A DNA stretch of 64,000 bases, taken from assembly GCF_014083865.1 (NCBI RefSeq), contig NZ_JACEFA010000009.1, positions 1 to 64,000 on the forward strand, read 5' to 3'. Within the stretch, counting starts at the first letter, position 1; the number at the start of each line of letters is the position of its first letter. This document shows, piece after piece, positions 56,945 to 64,000 of this stretch. The position numbers were made by a program, and so were the translations under genes. The notes under the pieces were generated by a model, which saw nothing but the letters and a program-made list of their open reading frames with translations, did not search any database and was not told the DNA's origin. The DNA comes from Paraliobacillus salinarum (GTDB lineage: Bacteria > Bacillota > Bacilli > Bacillales > Amphibacillaceae).

Positions 56945-57514
56945 TTATGTAATTACTTGTTGAATTGTCTCTGGGTAAAGTTGATGCTCTATCCGTTGTA
57001 TCTGTTCTTGCAAATGCTGTTTATTACTATTACTAGAAATCCTCACCGGTTCTTGCGCTATAATTTTGCCTGTATCCATTCCTTCATCCACATAATGAAT
57101 CGTCACACCCGTTACCTTCACTCCTGCTTGAAATGCTTGACCGATCGCATCTAACCCTGGAAAAGCAGGAAGTAATGATGGGTGGATATTAATTATTTTT
57201 CTTTCATACGCTTGAAGTAAGGTTGGACCAATCAATCGCATATAACCAGCTAAAATAATCCAATCAACTTTATATGAACGCAATTGTTCTAGCACAGCTG
57301 ATTCAAAGTCCGCCTTCGTTGCATAATCCGATAGTTGAAAGGCAGCATAGGCTGTATTGTTATCTTGCGCCTTTTCAATTACCTTTGCAGATGGCTGATC
57401 TGTAATAAGTAAAGCTAAATCACAGATCAATTCTCCTTTTTCAATTGCTTCAAAAATGGCTTGATAATTACTACCTGATCCTGAGGCAAACACAGCAATC
57501 TTTGGCTTAGTCAT
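56945..57514 (-). CDS. purN: Phosphoribosylglycinamide formyltransferase
   Basis: This 189-residue enzyme transfers a formyl group from 10-formyl-THF to GAR. It shows [20 protein letters not shown], the catalytic block [20 protein letters not shown] and [20 protein letters not shown], with Asn, His and Asp in place. The start is ATG 57512-57514, overlapping the purM stop by 8 bases (TTGATGACTAA), with GGGGTG about ten bases upstream. Confidence 0.96.
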   Translation of the reverse strand: MTKPKIAVFASGSGSNYQAIFEAIEKGELICDLALLITDQPSAKVIEKAQDNNTAYAAFQLSDYATKADFESAVLEQLRSYKVDWIILAGYMRLIGPTLLQAYERKIINIHPSLLPAFPGLDAIGQAFQAGVKVTGVTIHYVDEGMDTGKIIAQEPVRISSNSNKQHLQEQIQRIEHQLYPETIQQVIT

Positions 57515-58535
57515 CAATCACATTCACCCCTGGTTGCTCTGTTACTTCACCGATAATAGTAGCTTGTTCACCACAATCCTGTAATATGCTGATCGCTTTT
57601 TGCACATTTTCTTCCGCTACAACGATCGCCATGCCAACCCCCATATTAAATACACCGAACATATCCTCCATCGTGAGATTCGCTTGCTCCTGTAAAAATG
57701 GGAAAATTTTAGGTACAGTCCAGCTTCCTTGATAGATCGTAGCACCTAGATGATCTGGTAAGGCTCTTGGAATATTTTCATAAAAACCACCACCAGTAAT
57801 ATGGCTAATTCCTCTGAGTTCCATTATATCTTTTAATTGTTTCACCGCTTTAGCATAAATCCTTGTCGGTGTCAGCAAAGCTTCTCCTAAAGTCATACCA
57901 AGTGATTCAATGAAATCATGATAATTTAGTGCTTGATCAGCAATAATTTTTCTTACTAATGAAAATCCATTCGCATGAACACCACTTGATGAAATACCAA
58001 TAATCTTATCTCCTGACTGAATATGCTCGCCTGTAATAATCTTATTCTTCTCTGCAATCCCAACAACAAATCCAGCTAAATCATATTCCCCCTGCTGATA
58101 CATTCCTGGCATTTCTGCTGTTTCTCCGCCAATAAGTGCACAACCACTATCTACACACCCTGTACTAATCCCTTTCACAATTTGCTCAATTTGTTCCGGG
58201 TCATTTTTTCCACAAGCTATATAATCTAGAAAAAAGAGTGGATCTGCTCCTTGTGCAACAATATCATTCACACACATCGCGACTAAGTCAATGCCTACAG
58301 TGTCATGCTTATTCATTGAAAAAGCTAGCTTAAGCTTCGTACCAACACCGTCCGTACCAGAAACTAAAACAGGCTGCTTATAATGAAATTCGCTTAAATC
58401 AAACAATCCCGCAAATGCACCTACTCCACCAATTACTTCTTCTCTATTAGTAGTTTTAATATGCTTTTTCATTAAATCAACTGCTTTATAGCCTGCATGT
58501 ACATCTACACCAGCTTCTTTATATCGATCGCTCAT
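57507..58535 (-). CDS. purM: Phosphoribosylformylglycinamidine cyclo-ligase (AIR synthetase)
   Basis: This 342-residue enzyme closes the imidazole ring. It shows [67 protein letters not shown] and [16 protein letters not shown], all typical. RBS AAAGGAG precedes ATG 58533-58535, 22 bases after purF. Its end overlaps purN. Confidence 0.97.
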   Translation of the reverse strand: MSDRYKEAGVDVHAGYKAVDLMKKHIKTTNREEVIGGVGAFAGLFDLSEFHYKQPVLVSGTDGVGTKLKLAFSMNKHDTVGIDLVAMCVNDIVAQGADPLFFLDYIACGKNDPEQIEQIVKGISTGCVDSGCALIGGETAEMPGMYQQGEYDLAGFVVGIAEKNKIITGEHIQSGDKIIGISSSGVHANGFSLVRKIIADQALNYHDFIESLGMTLGEALLTPTRIYAKAVKQLKDIMELRGISHITGGGFYENIPRALPDHLGATIYQGSWTVPKIFPFLQEQANLTMEDMFGVFNMGVGMAIVVAEENVQKAISILQDCGEQATIIGEVTEQPGVNVIDD

Positions 58536-58557
58536 TTGCTTCGCTCCTTTTGCAAGA

Positions 58558-59970
58558 TTACTCCTTATAAGCAGGGATAACTGTTTCTGGATAAATTTCC
58601 GTTGGATAGTTACCTGTAAAACAAGCTTTACATATGCCGTGCTCCATTGAATCTGATTCTGTTACAATTGATTTTTCTAATCCTTCTGTTGTAAGGAATA
58701 CTAAGCTATCTGCACCAATAATCTCACGCATTTCTTCCAACCCATGATTAGCTGCGATTAACTCTCCCTTTGTAGAAGTATCAATCCCGTAATAACAAGG
58801 ATTTTCAATTGGAGGGGAAGCAATCCGAACATGCACCTCTTTTGCTCCTGCTTCTTTTAACAACCGAACAATACGTCTACTTGTTGTACCTCGAACAATC
58901 GAGTCATCTACCATGACAACTCGCTTCCCATTCACAATACCTCTAACTGGAGATAGTTTCATTTTCACTCCTTGCTCGCGAAGCTCTTGAGAAGGCTGAA
59001 TAAAAGTACGGCCAACATAACGATTTTTAATTAAACCAAGTTCATAAGGGATACCACTCGCTTCTGAAAAGCCGATAGCCGCAGAAATACTAGAGTCTGG
59101 CACACCAGTAACAACATCTGCTTCAACAGGTGATTCATAAGCAAGCTGTTTGCCCATTATCTTTCTACTTGCATGCACATTTAAACCGTTCAAATTACTA
59201 TCAGGTCGAGAGAAATAAACATATTCCATCGAACAAAGGGTACGCTGCATCGGTGAAGAAAAGGTTGTTGTTGTAAGTCCTGTATCATCAATTGTAATTA
59301 ATTCTCCAGGCTTTACTTCACGCTCATACGTTGCGCCAATTAAATCGAATGCACAAGTTTCTGATGCAATAACATAGGCATCGCCTAATTTGCCAATAGA
59401 GAGAGGACGCAAACCTCTTGGATCTAACGCAACATACAATTTATCCTCGGTTAAAATGGAAAAAGCATAAGCTCCTTTAATCATTCCTAGCGCTTGCTTG
59501 ATTGCCTCTTCCATGTTCAAGTGGCCACTACGTTTAATTAAATGAGCAATCACTTCTGTATCAGCAGTCGTTTGCAGAATACTCCCTTGTGCCTCTAATT
59601 GATTTTTCAACGCATAGGCATTTACTAAATTTCCGTTATGAGCTAATGCCATACTGTTTTTTTGCGAACGGAATAGTAACGGCTGAACGTTTTCGTATCC
59701 GCCACCACCTTGTGTTGCATAACGAACATGACCTAAGGCAGCCCTTCCTCTTAAACGATTAAATTCGCCTTTTTGAAACACCTCATTGATCAATCCATTT
59801 CCTTTATGGAGGTGAAGCATCTCACCGTCACTTGCTACAATACCAGCACCTTCTTGTCCGCGATGCTGCATAGCATGTAAACCATAATAGGTCATCTCAG
59901 CCGCTTTATCATGCCCCCATATTGCAAACACACCACATTCTTCATTTAAGCCTTTGATTTCAGCAAGCAT
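58558..59970 (-). CDS. purF: Amidophosphoribosyltransferase
   Basis: This 470-residue enzyme makes phosphoribosylamine, the committed step. The start at ATG 59968-59970 (RBS GGGAG) gives an 11-residue propeptide ending NEE before nucleophile Cys12 ([10 protein letters not shown]), the same arrangement as in B. subtilis. The PRPP-binding loop is [20 protein letters not shown]. Fe-S cluster cysteines are visible, including [10 protein letters not shown] near the C-terminus. It overlaps the purL end by 25 bases, so coupling is likely. Confidence 0.97.
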   Translation of the reverse strand: MLAEIKGLNEECGVFAIWGHDKAAEMTYYGLHAMQHRGQEGAGIVASDGEMLHLHKGNGLINEVFQKGEFNRLRGRAALGHVRYATQGGGGYENVQPLLFRSQKNSMALAHNGNLVNAYALKNQLEAQGSILQTTADTEVIAHLIKRSGHLNMEEAIKQALGMIKGAYAFSILTEDKLYVALDPRGLRPLSIGKLGDAYVIASETCAFDLIGATYEREVKPGELITIDDTGLTTTTFSSPMQRTLCSMEYVYFSRPDSNLNGLNVHASRKIMGKQLAYESPVEADVVTGVPDSSISAAIGFSEASGIPYELGLIKNRYVGRTFIQPSQELREQGVKMKLSPVRGIVNGKRVVMVDDSIVRGTTSRRIVRLLKEAGAKEVHVRIASPPIENPCYYGIDTSTKGELIAANHGLEEMREIIGADSLVFLTTEGLEKSIVTESDSMEHGICKACFTGNYPTEIYPETVIPAYKE

Positions 59971-62174
59971 GGAATAGCTCCCTTCCATAAATCACATAAA
60001 TCCGCTACTGACTCTTTGATTGCCACTTGGTTATCATGACGAATAACAAGCTCTTTACTATCCGTAACTTCACCAATACATTTTGCGTCCTCTACTGCTG
60101 CTTCAAACGCTGATTGATTCGCTTGTTTTACTGTCACTAGAAAACGAGATTGGGTTTCACTAAATAGTGCTGTTGTTAAATCACCTTCCACTGCAATCTC
60201 ACAGCCGAGTTGCTTTTCTGAAAATAAACTTTCCGCAAGCGCTACAGCAAGACCACCTTCAGCTAAGTCTTGAGCTGATTCAACTAAATCAGCTTGAATC
60301 GCTTGTAACAATGCATTTTGACGCTTTGCTTCAATTGTCAAATCAATTGCTGGCGCTTTTCCGAAATAGCGTTTTTCTAAGATGTTTTGTAGCTCACTAC
60401 CACCAAACTCAGCTTTCGTTTCACCAATTATATAAATTAAGTCGCCGTTCGATTGAAAGAAAGATGGTGTAATATCTTTAAGCGATTGATGTAAGCCAAC
60501 CATCCCTACAATTGGTGTTGGGAAAATCGCCTGTTCATTGGATTGATTATACAAAGAAACATTTCCACTAATAACGGGTGTGTTTAAAGCTAGACTCGCT
60601 TCACTCATACCATCTACGCTTTTTTCCATTTGCCAGAAGATCTCTGGTTTATCTGGATTACCAAAATTTAATCCATCCGTTAATGCCAAAGGTTTCGCAC
60701 CAGAACAGACAATATTACGTGCTGCTTCTGCGACAGCGATTTTTCCACCTGTCTCCGGATCTAAATACAGATATCTAGAGTTACAATCTGTTGTCATTGC
60801 TAATGCTTTATCATATCCGCGAACACGAACAACTGCAGCAGAAGAACCTGGAGCAAGAACAGTATTTGCCTGAACCATTGAATCATATTGATCATAAACG
60901 TATTCTTTACTTGCAATGGTTGGTTGCTGTAAAAGCTGCTTTAATACTGCTTGGTGATCGGTCACTTGTGGTAAGTAATCGTCCATTGCCTGATATTCCT
61001 CAAAATAACTTGGTACTTTTGAAGGTTTATAATAAACTGGTGCATCTTCTGCTAGCGCATCAACAGGAACATCTGTCACGACTTTTCCATGGTGAAGTAA
61101 ACGAAATTGCTTATCATCCGTAACCGTTCCAACCGCCACTGCTTCTAAATCATATTTAGCAAACACGTCTTGGATTTCTTGTTCGCGACCTTGCTTCACC
61201 ACAAGTAGCATGCGTTCTTGCGATTCAGAAAGCATCATTTCATAGGCTGTCATGTTTTCTTCCCTTTGTGGAATGAAATCTAGATTAAGCTCCATTCCTG
61301 TACCAGCTTTACTCGCCATTTCACTCGCTGAGGAAGTTAAGCCAGCCGCTCCCATATCTTGCATACCAACAAGCGCGTCAGAATGGATGACTTCTAGGCA
61401 CGCTTCTATTAATAATTTTTCCATAAATGGGTCGCCAACTTGTACAGATGAACGTTTACTTTCCGAATCTTCTGTTAAATCTTCGGATGCAAAGGTTGCA
61501 CCATGAATACCATCCCTACCTGTTTTAGAACCAACATACAATACTGTATTGCCGATACCTGATGCTATTCCTTTTTGCATATCCTTTTGATCAATCAGAC
61601 CAACACACATCGCATTCACTAATGGATTACCTTCATAACTATCATCAAATTGGATTTCCCCACCGACAGTCGGTACACCTACACAGTTTCCGTAACCAGC
61701 TATCCCATGAACTACTTCATCAAATAAATACTTCACTCGGCCATTCGTAAGATTTCCGAAACGTAACGAGTTTAGCGTGGCAATTGGACGTGCGCCCATT
61801 GAAAATACATCTCTAATAATTCCACCAACACCTGTAGCCGCTCCTTGATAAGGCTCAACTGCAGACGGATGATTGTGACTTTCTATTTTAAAAACAACTG
61901 CTTGCCCATCTCCAATATCTACAACCCCTGCTCCCTCACCTGGCCCTTGCAGAACATGCGGTGCTTTGGTTGGAAACTTCTTTAATAACGGTTTAGAGGT
62001 TTTATAACTACAGTGCTCTGACCACATCACAGAAAAGATACCGATCTCCGTGAAATTAGGCAAACGACCTAAGATTTCTTTTATGGTAGAGAACTCTTCA
62101 TCAGTAAGACCCATTTCTTGATAGACTCGTTTTTCCTCAATTACTTCTGGTGTAAGCTCAGGCTCCTGTAACAT
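59946..62174 (-). CDS. purL: Phosphoribosylformylglycinamidine synthase subunit PurL
   Basis: This 742-residue small-type FGAM synthase works with PurQ and PurS. It has an N-terminal helical region ([20 protein letters not shown]), the catalytic [15 protein letters not shown] with His, two AIR-synthetase-like halves ([40 protein letters not shown]) and [20 protein letters not shown]. Start ATG 62172-62174 has GGAGGAAAG upstream, inside the end of purQ (17-base overlap). Confidence 0.97.
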   Translation of the reverse strand: MLQEPELTPEVIEEKRVYQEMGLTDEEFSTIKEILGRLPNFTEIGIFSVMWSEHCSYKTSKPLLKKFPTKAPHVLQGPGEGAGVVDIGDGQAVVFKIESHNHPSAVEPYQGAATGVGGIIRDVFSMGARPIATLNSLRFGNLTNGRVKYLFDEVVHGIAGYGNCVGVPTVGGEIQFDDSYEGNPLVNAMCVGLIDQKDMQKGIASGIGNTVLYVGSKTGRDGIHGATFASEDLTEDSESKRSSVQVGDPFMEKLLIEACLEVIHSDALVGMQDMGAAGLTSSASEMASKAGTGMELNLDFIPQREENMTAYEMMLSESQERMLLVVKQGREQEIQDVFAKYDLEAVAVGTVTDDKQFRLLHHGKVVTDVPVDALAEDAPVYYKPSKVPSYFEEYQAMDDYLPQVTDHQAVLKQLLQQPTIASKEYVYDQYDSMVQANTVLAPGSSAAVVRVRGYDKALAMTTDCNSRYLYLDPETGGKIAVAEAARNIVCSGAKPLALTDGLNFGNPDKPEIFWQMEKSVDGMSEASLALNTPVISGNVSLYNQSNEQAIFPTPIVGMVGLHQSLKDITPSFFQSNGDLIYIIGETKAEFGGSELQNILEKRYFGKAPAIDLTIEAKRQNALLQAIQADLVESAQDLAEGGLAVALAESLFSEKQLGCEIAVEGDLTTALFSETQSRFLVTVKQANQSAFEAAVEDAKCIGEVTDSKELVIRHDNQVAIKESVADLCDLWKGAIPCLLKSKA

Positions 62175-62841
62175 ATGCTTTCCTCCAATTCTCTACGATT
62201 GATTGAAATAGTTTTAAACCATCAGCTGAACCTAAAATTGATTCTGCTGCACGTTCTGGGTGTGGCATCATCCCTAATACATTTCCTGCTTCGTTAATAA
62301 TACCTGCAATATCTTCTACAGAACCGTTTGGATTATTCTCATATGTAAAGACAATTTGATTGTTCGCCTTAAGTTTTGCCAATGTCTCCTCATCACAATA
62401 ATAATTTCCTTCTCCATGAGCAACTGGAATTGAGATAATCTCATCTTGCTCATAAGCCGTGGTGAACATAGAGTGATGATTGACAACACGCAGATCCTCA
62501 TGATGACAAATAAATTTTAAATCTTTGTTCCGCATCATAGCACCTGGAAGTAGACCTGATTCTAGTAAAATTTGAAATCCATTACATACACCTAAGACAG
62601 ATTTACCTTTCCTTACATGTTCCTTTAATTGGGCAACAATATCAGAGGTGGAAGCAATCGCACCTGAACGAAGATAGTCACCATAAGAAAAACCACCTGG
62701 AAGTAAAATAGCATCATAGTTTTCTAGTTTTGCACCTTGATACCAAACTAAATCAGCTTCTTCTCCTAGTGCATCAGTTACGGCATGGTACATATCACGA
62801 TCACAATTGGATCCCGGAAAGACAATCACAGCAAACTTCAC
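62158..62841 (-). CDS. purQ: Phosphoribosylformylglycinamidine synthase subunit PurQ (glutaminase)
   Basis: This 227-residue class I glutamine amidotransferase supplies ammonia to PurL. The oxyanion and nucleophile block is [20 protein letters not shown] with Cys. The catalytic His-Glu pair is in [11 protein letters not shown]. It begins [19 protein letters not shown]. The start is GTG 62839-62841, overlapping the purS stop as GTGA. Confidence 0.96.
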   Translation of the reverse strand: MKFAVIVFPGSNCDRDMYHAVTDALGEEADLVWYQGAKLENYDAILLPGGFSYGDYLRSGAIASTSDIVAQLKEHVRKGKSVLGVCNGFQILLESGLLPGAMMRNKDLKFICHHEDLRVVNHHSMFTTAYEQDEIISIPVAHGEGNYYCDEETLAKLKANNQIVFTYENNPNGSVEDIAGIINEAGNVLGMMPHPERAAESILGSADGLKLFQSIVENWRKAYVTGA

Positions 62842-63089
62842 AGTGTGACAACCTCCTCTATCGTATAGGTATAGTTTTCAATCACTGGATTTGCTAAAAG
62901 CTTTTCACACATTTCTTCTACCTGTGCTTCAACCGCACCTTCATCTTCTATTAAAAGCTCTAAATATTTACCTACCCGCACTTCTTTAACCCCTGCATAG
63001 CCAAGCGTATCTAAGGAATGCTGAACCGTCTTCCCTTGTGGGTCTAGTACACCTTCTTTTAACGTAATGTAAACTAATGCTTTTTTCAT
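62838..63089 (-). CDS. purS: Phosphoribosylformylglycinamidine synthase subunit PurS
   Basis: This 83-residue dimeric linker subunit holds the PurQ-PurL complex together. It shows [40 protein letters not shown] and [20 protein letters not shown]. The ATG at 63087-63089 overlaps the purC stop (ATGA), and its own end overlaps purQ (GTGA). Confidence 0.96.
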   Translation of the reverse strand: MKKALVYITLKEGVLDPQGKTVQHSLDTLGYAGVKEVRVGKYLELLIEDEGAVEAQVEEMCEKLLANPVIENYTYTIEEVVTL

Positions 63090-63799
63090 TTGACAGCCTC
63101 CAGTCGATTTAAGATTGCTTCATACACCTCTACTAAATCACCTAATCCTTCTCGAAACACATCTTTATCCATCTTTGCCCCTGTTTTTATATCCCAAAGT
63201 CTGCATGTATCTGGTGATATTTCATCTGACAGAACAATTGCATTAGAATAATTTCTACCAAACTCAAGCTTGAAGTCAATTAATTGTAAGCCCACTTCTG
63301 CAAAAAATGGCTGTAGCTTCTGATTAACTAGTAACGACAACTGCTTTATTTGTTCTATTTCTTCTGAAGTCACATCTGTCAGTAATAATGCATGGGCATC
63401 ATTAATTAACGGATCTCCAAGCTGATCATCCTTATAATAAAACTCTACAAGTGGGGATGGAAACGCCGTTTTTTCTTCAATTCCTAGTCGTCTTGTAATA
63501 CTTCCAGCCGCAATATTTCTAACAACTACTTCTAATGGAATAATTGTTGTTCTTTCTACTAACTGTTCTGTATCATTCAAAACATGTTTAAAATGACTCG
63601 CTACACCTTGCTCACTTAGATAAGTAAAAATAGCAGCAGAAATTAAATTGTTGTATCGACCTTTTCCTTCGAATACATCTCGCTTCTCTCCATTAAATGC
63701 TGTAGCATCATGTTTATAAGACAAAACAAGCGAGTTAACATCTTCATGTACACAATATACTTTCTTTGCTTTTCCTTCATAAAGTAATTCAGCCTTCAC
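63086..63799 (-). CDS. purC: SAICAR synthase (phosphoribosylaminoimidazole-succinocarboxamide synthase)
   Basis: This 237-residue enzyme couples aspartate to CAIR. It shows LLYEGKAKKVYCVHEDVNSL, SYKHDATAFNGEKRD, PLEVVVRNIAAGSITRRLG, FKLEFGRNYSN and LSDEISPDTCRLWDIKT. The start is GTG 63797-63799 with GGGGGATGG upstream. It lies 24 bases after purB. Confidence 0.97.
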   Translation of the reverse strand: MKAELLYEGKAKKVYCVHEDVNSLVLSYKHDATAFNGEKRDVFEGKGRYNNLISAAIFTYLSEQGVASHFKHVLNDTEQLVERTTIIPLEVVVRNIAAGSITRRLGIEEKTAFPSPLVEFYYKDDQLGDPLINDAHALLLTDVTSEEIEQIKQLSLLVNQKLQPFFAEVGLQLIDFKLEFGRNYSNAIVLSDEISPDTCRLWDIKTGAKMDKDVFREGLGDLVEVYEAILNRLEAVK

Positions 63800-63823
63800 G
63801 TTCCATCCCCCTTGATTTATCTT

Positions 63824-64000
63824 TTATTCTAAACCAATTTTCTTAAAAATCTGATCTACGTTTTTTAAATGGTACGTATAATCAAAACAATCATCTAATT
63901 GTTCTTTCGATAAAGTTGCGGTTATCTTATCTTCTTGTTCAATTAATTGACGGAATGGTGTGGCAGTTTCCCACGCCTTCATCGCGTTTGGTTGTACTAT
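63824..64000 (-). CDS. purB: Adenylosuccinate lyase, C-terminal fragment (cut by window edge)
   Basis: The frame enters from the right edge and ends at TAA 63824-63826. The 58 visible residues ([20 protein letters not shown], then [20 protein letters not shown]) match the C-terminal helical domain of Bacillus-type PurB, which acts twice in purine synthesis. Its position before purC agrees with the B. subtilis pur operon order. The operon promoter and any upstream purine riboswitch lie beyond the window. Confidence 0.93.
   Translation of the reverse strand: MVQPNAMKAWETATPFRQLIEQEDKITATLSKEQLDDCFDYTYHLKNVDQIFKKIGLE

Noticed and set aside
63800-63823. Purine riboswitch upstream of purC
   Set aside because: Only 24 bases separate purB and purC; any riboswitch would lie upstream of the operon, outside the window.

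Overview
The window is a 64 kb stretch of a low-GC Gram-positive chromosome. The purine operon, the gatCAB and pcrB-pcrA-ligA-yerH blocks, yerC/yerB, dgkB and an rlmD (yefA-like) gene lie in an order close to that of the Bacillus subtilis purine/yer region. With strong AGGAGG-type ribosome binding sites, frequent TTG/GTG starts, lipoproteins, SigW-type promoter logic and a BCCT osmolyte transporter, this points to a Bacillaceae species, possibly a halotolerant one. The genus cannot be fixed from the sequence alone. No tRNA, rRNA or CRISPR array is visible.

Layout. 0-0.2 kb: tail of an IS3-family element. 0.3-7.2 kb: a cupin gene, a DUF454 membrane protein, an FMN-binding-type lipoprotein, a membrane histidine kinase with an AraC-type response regulator, and a TetR regulator with its own operators beside an NmrA-like oxidoreductase. 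7.2-14.2 kb: an amidohydrolase, three small SHOCT membrane proteins, two secreted Met/His-rich proteins, a SAM methyltransferase, an OmpR-type two-component system whose sensor loop carries a Met/His cluster, and a YdhK-like lipoprotein. Four copies of a GGGGTC-centred palindrome lie between these genes. 14.3-23.9 kb: acetyltransferases, a DUF421/DUF4363 pair, a second cupin, ydbST-like PH-domain proteins behind a SigW-like promoter, a PadR-DUF1048 pair, an ECF sigma/anti-sigma pair and an MFS exporter. 24.3-27.7 kb: a chitin module with an AA10 lytic polysaccharide monooxygenase and a GH18 chitinase carrying an LPDTA wall-anchor signal. 28-31 kb: a quinone-oxidoreductase-like gene, a flavodoxin-fold reductase divergent from a MarR regulator, and a PhnA-type zinc ribbon protein.

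31.5-35.5 kb is a graveyard. Two unknown genes, exoA and a serine recombinase each carry a premature stop or frameshift. An intact EEP-superfamily nuclease lies between two imperfect copies of the 3' end of rlmD, which suggests the remnant of an element integrated at the end of that gene.

35.5-50.1 kb is conserved housekeeping sequence: rlmD, dgkB, gatCAB, yerH, ligA, pcrA, pcrB, a Gfo/Idh/MocA oxidoreductase, yerC and yerB. 50.4-53.4 kb holds a chemoreceptor and an OpuD-like betaine transporter. A 52-bp tandem repeat of about six copies follows at 53.66-53.97 kb. From 54.05 kb to the right edge runs the purine biosynthesis operon, transcribed leftward: purB (partial), C, S, Q, L, F, M, N, H, D, with most genes overlapping or tightly spaced and a terminator after purD. 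No convincing wholly new system was found. The best leads are the rlmD-end element remnant, the SHOCT/two-component envelope cluster, the 52-bp repeat and the palindromic repeats.
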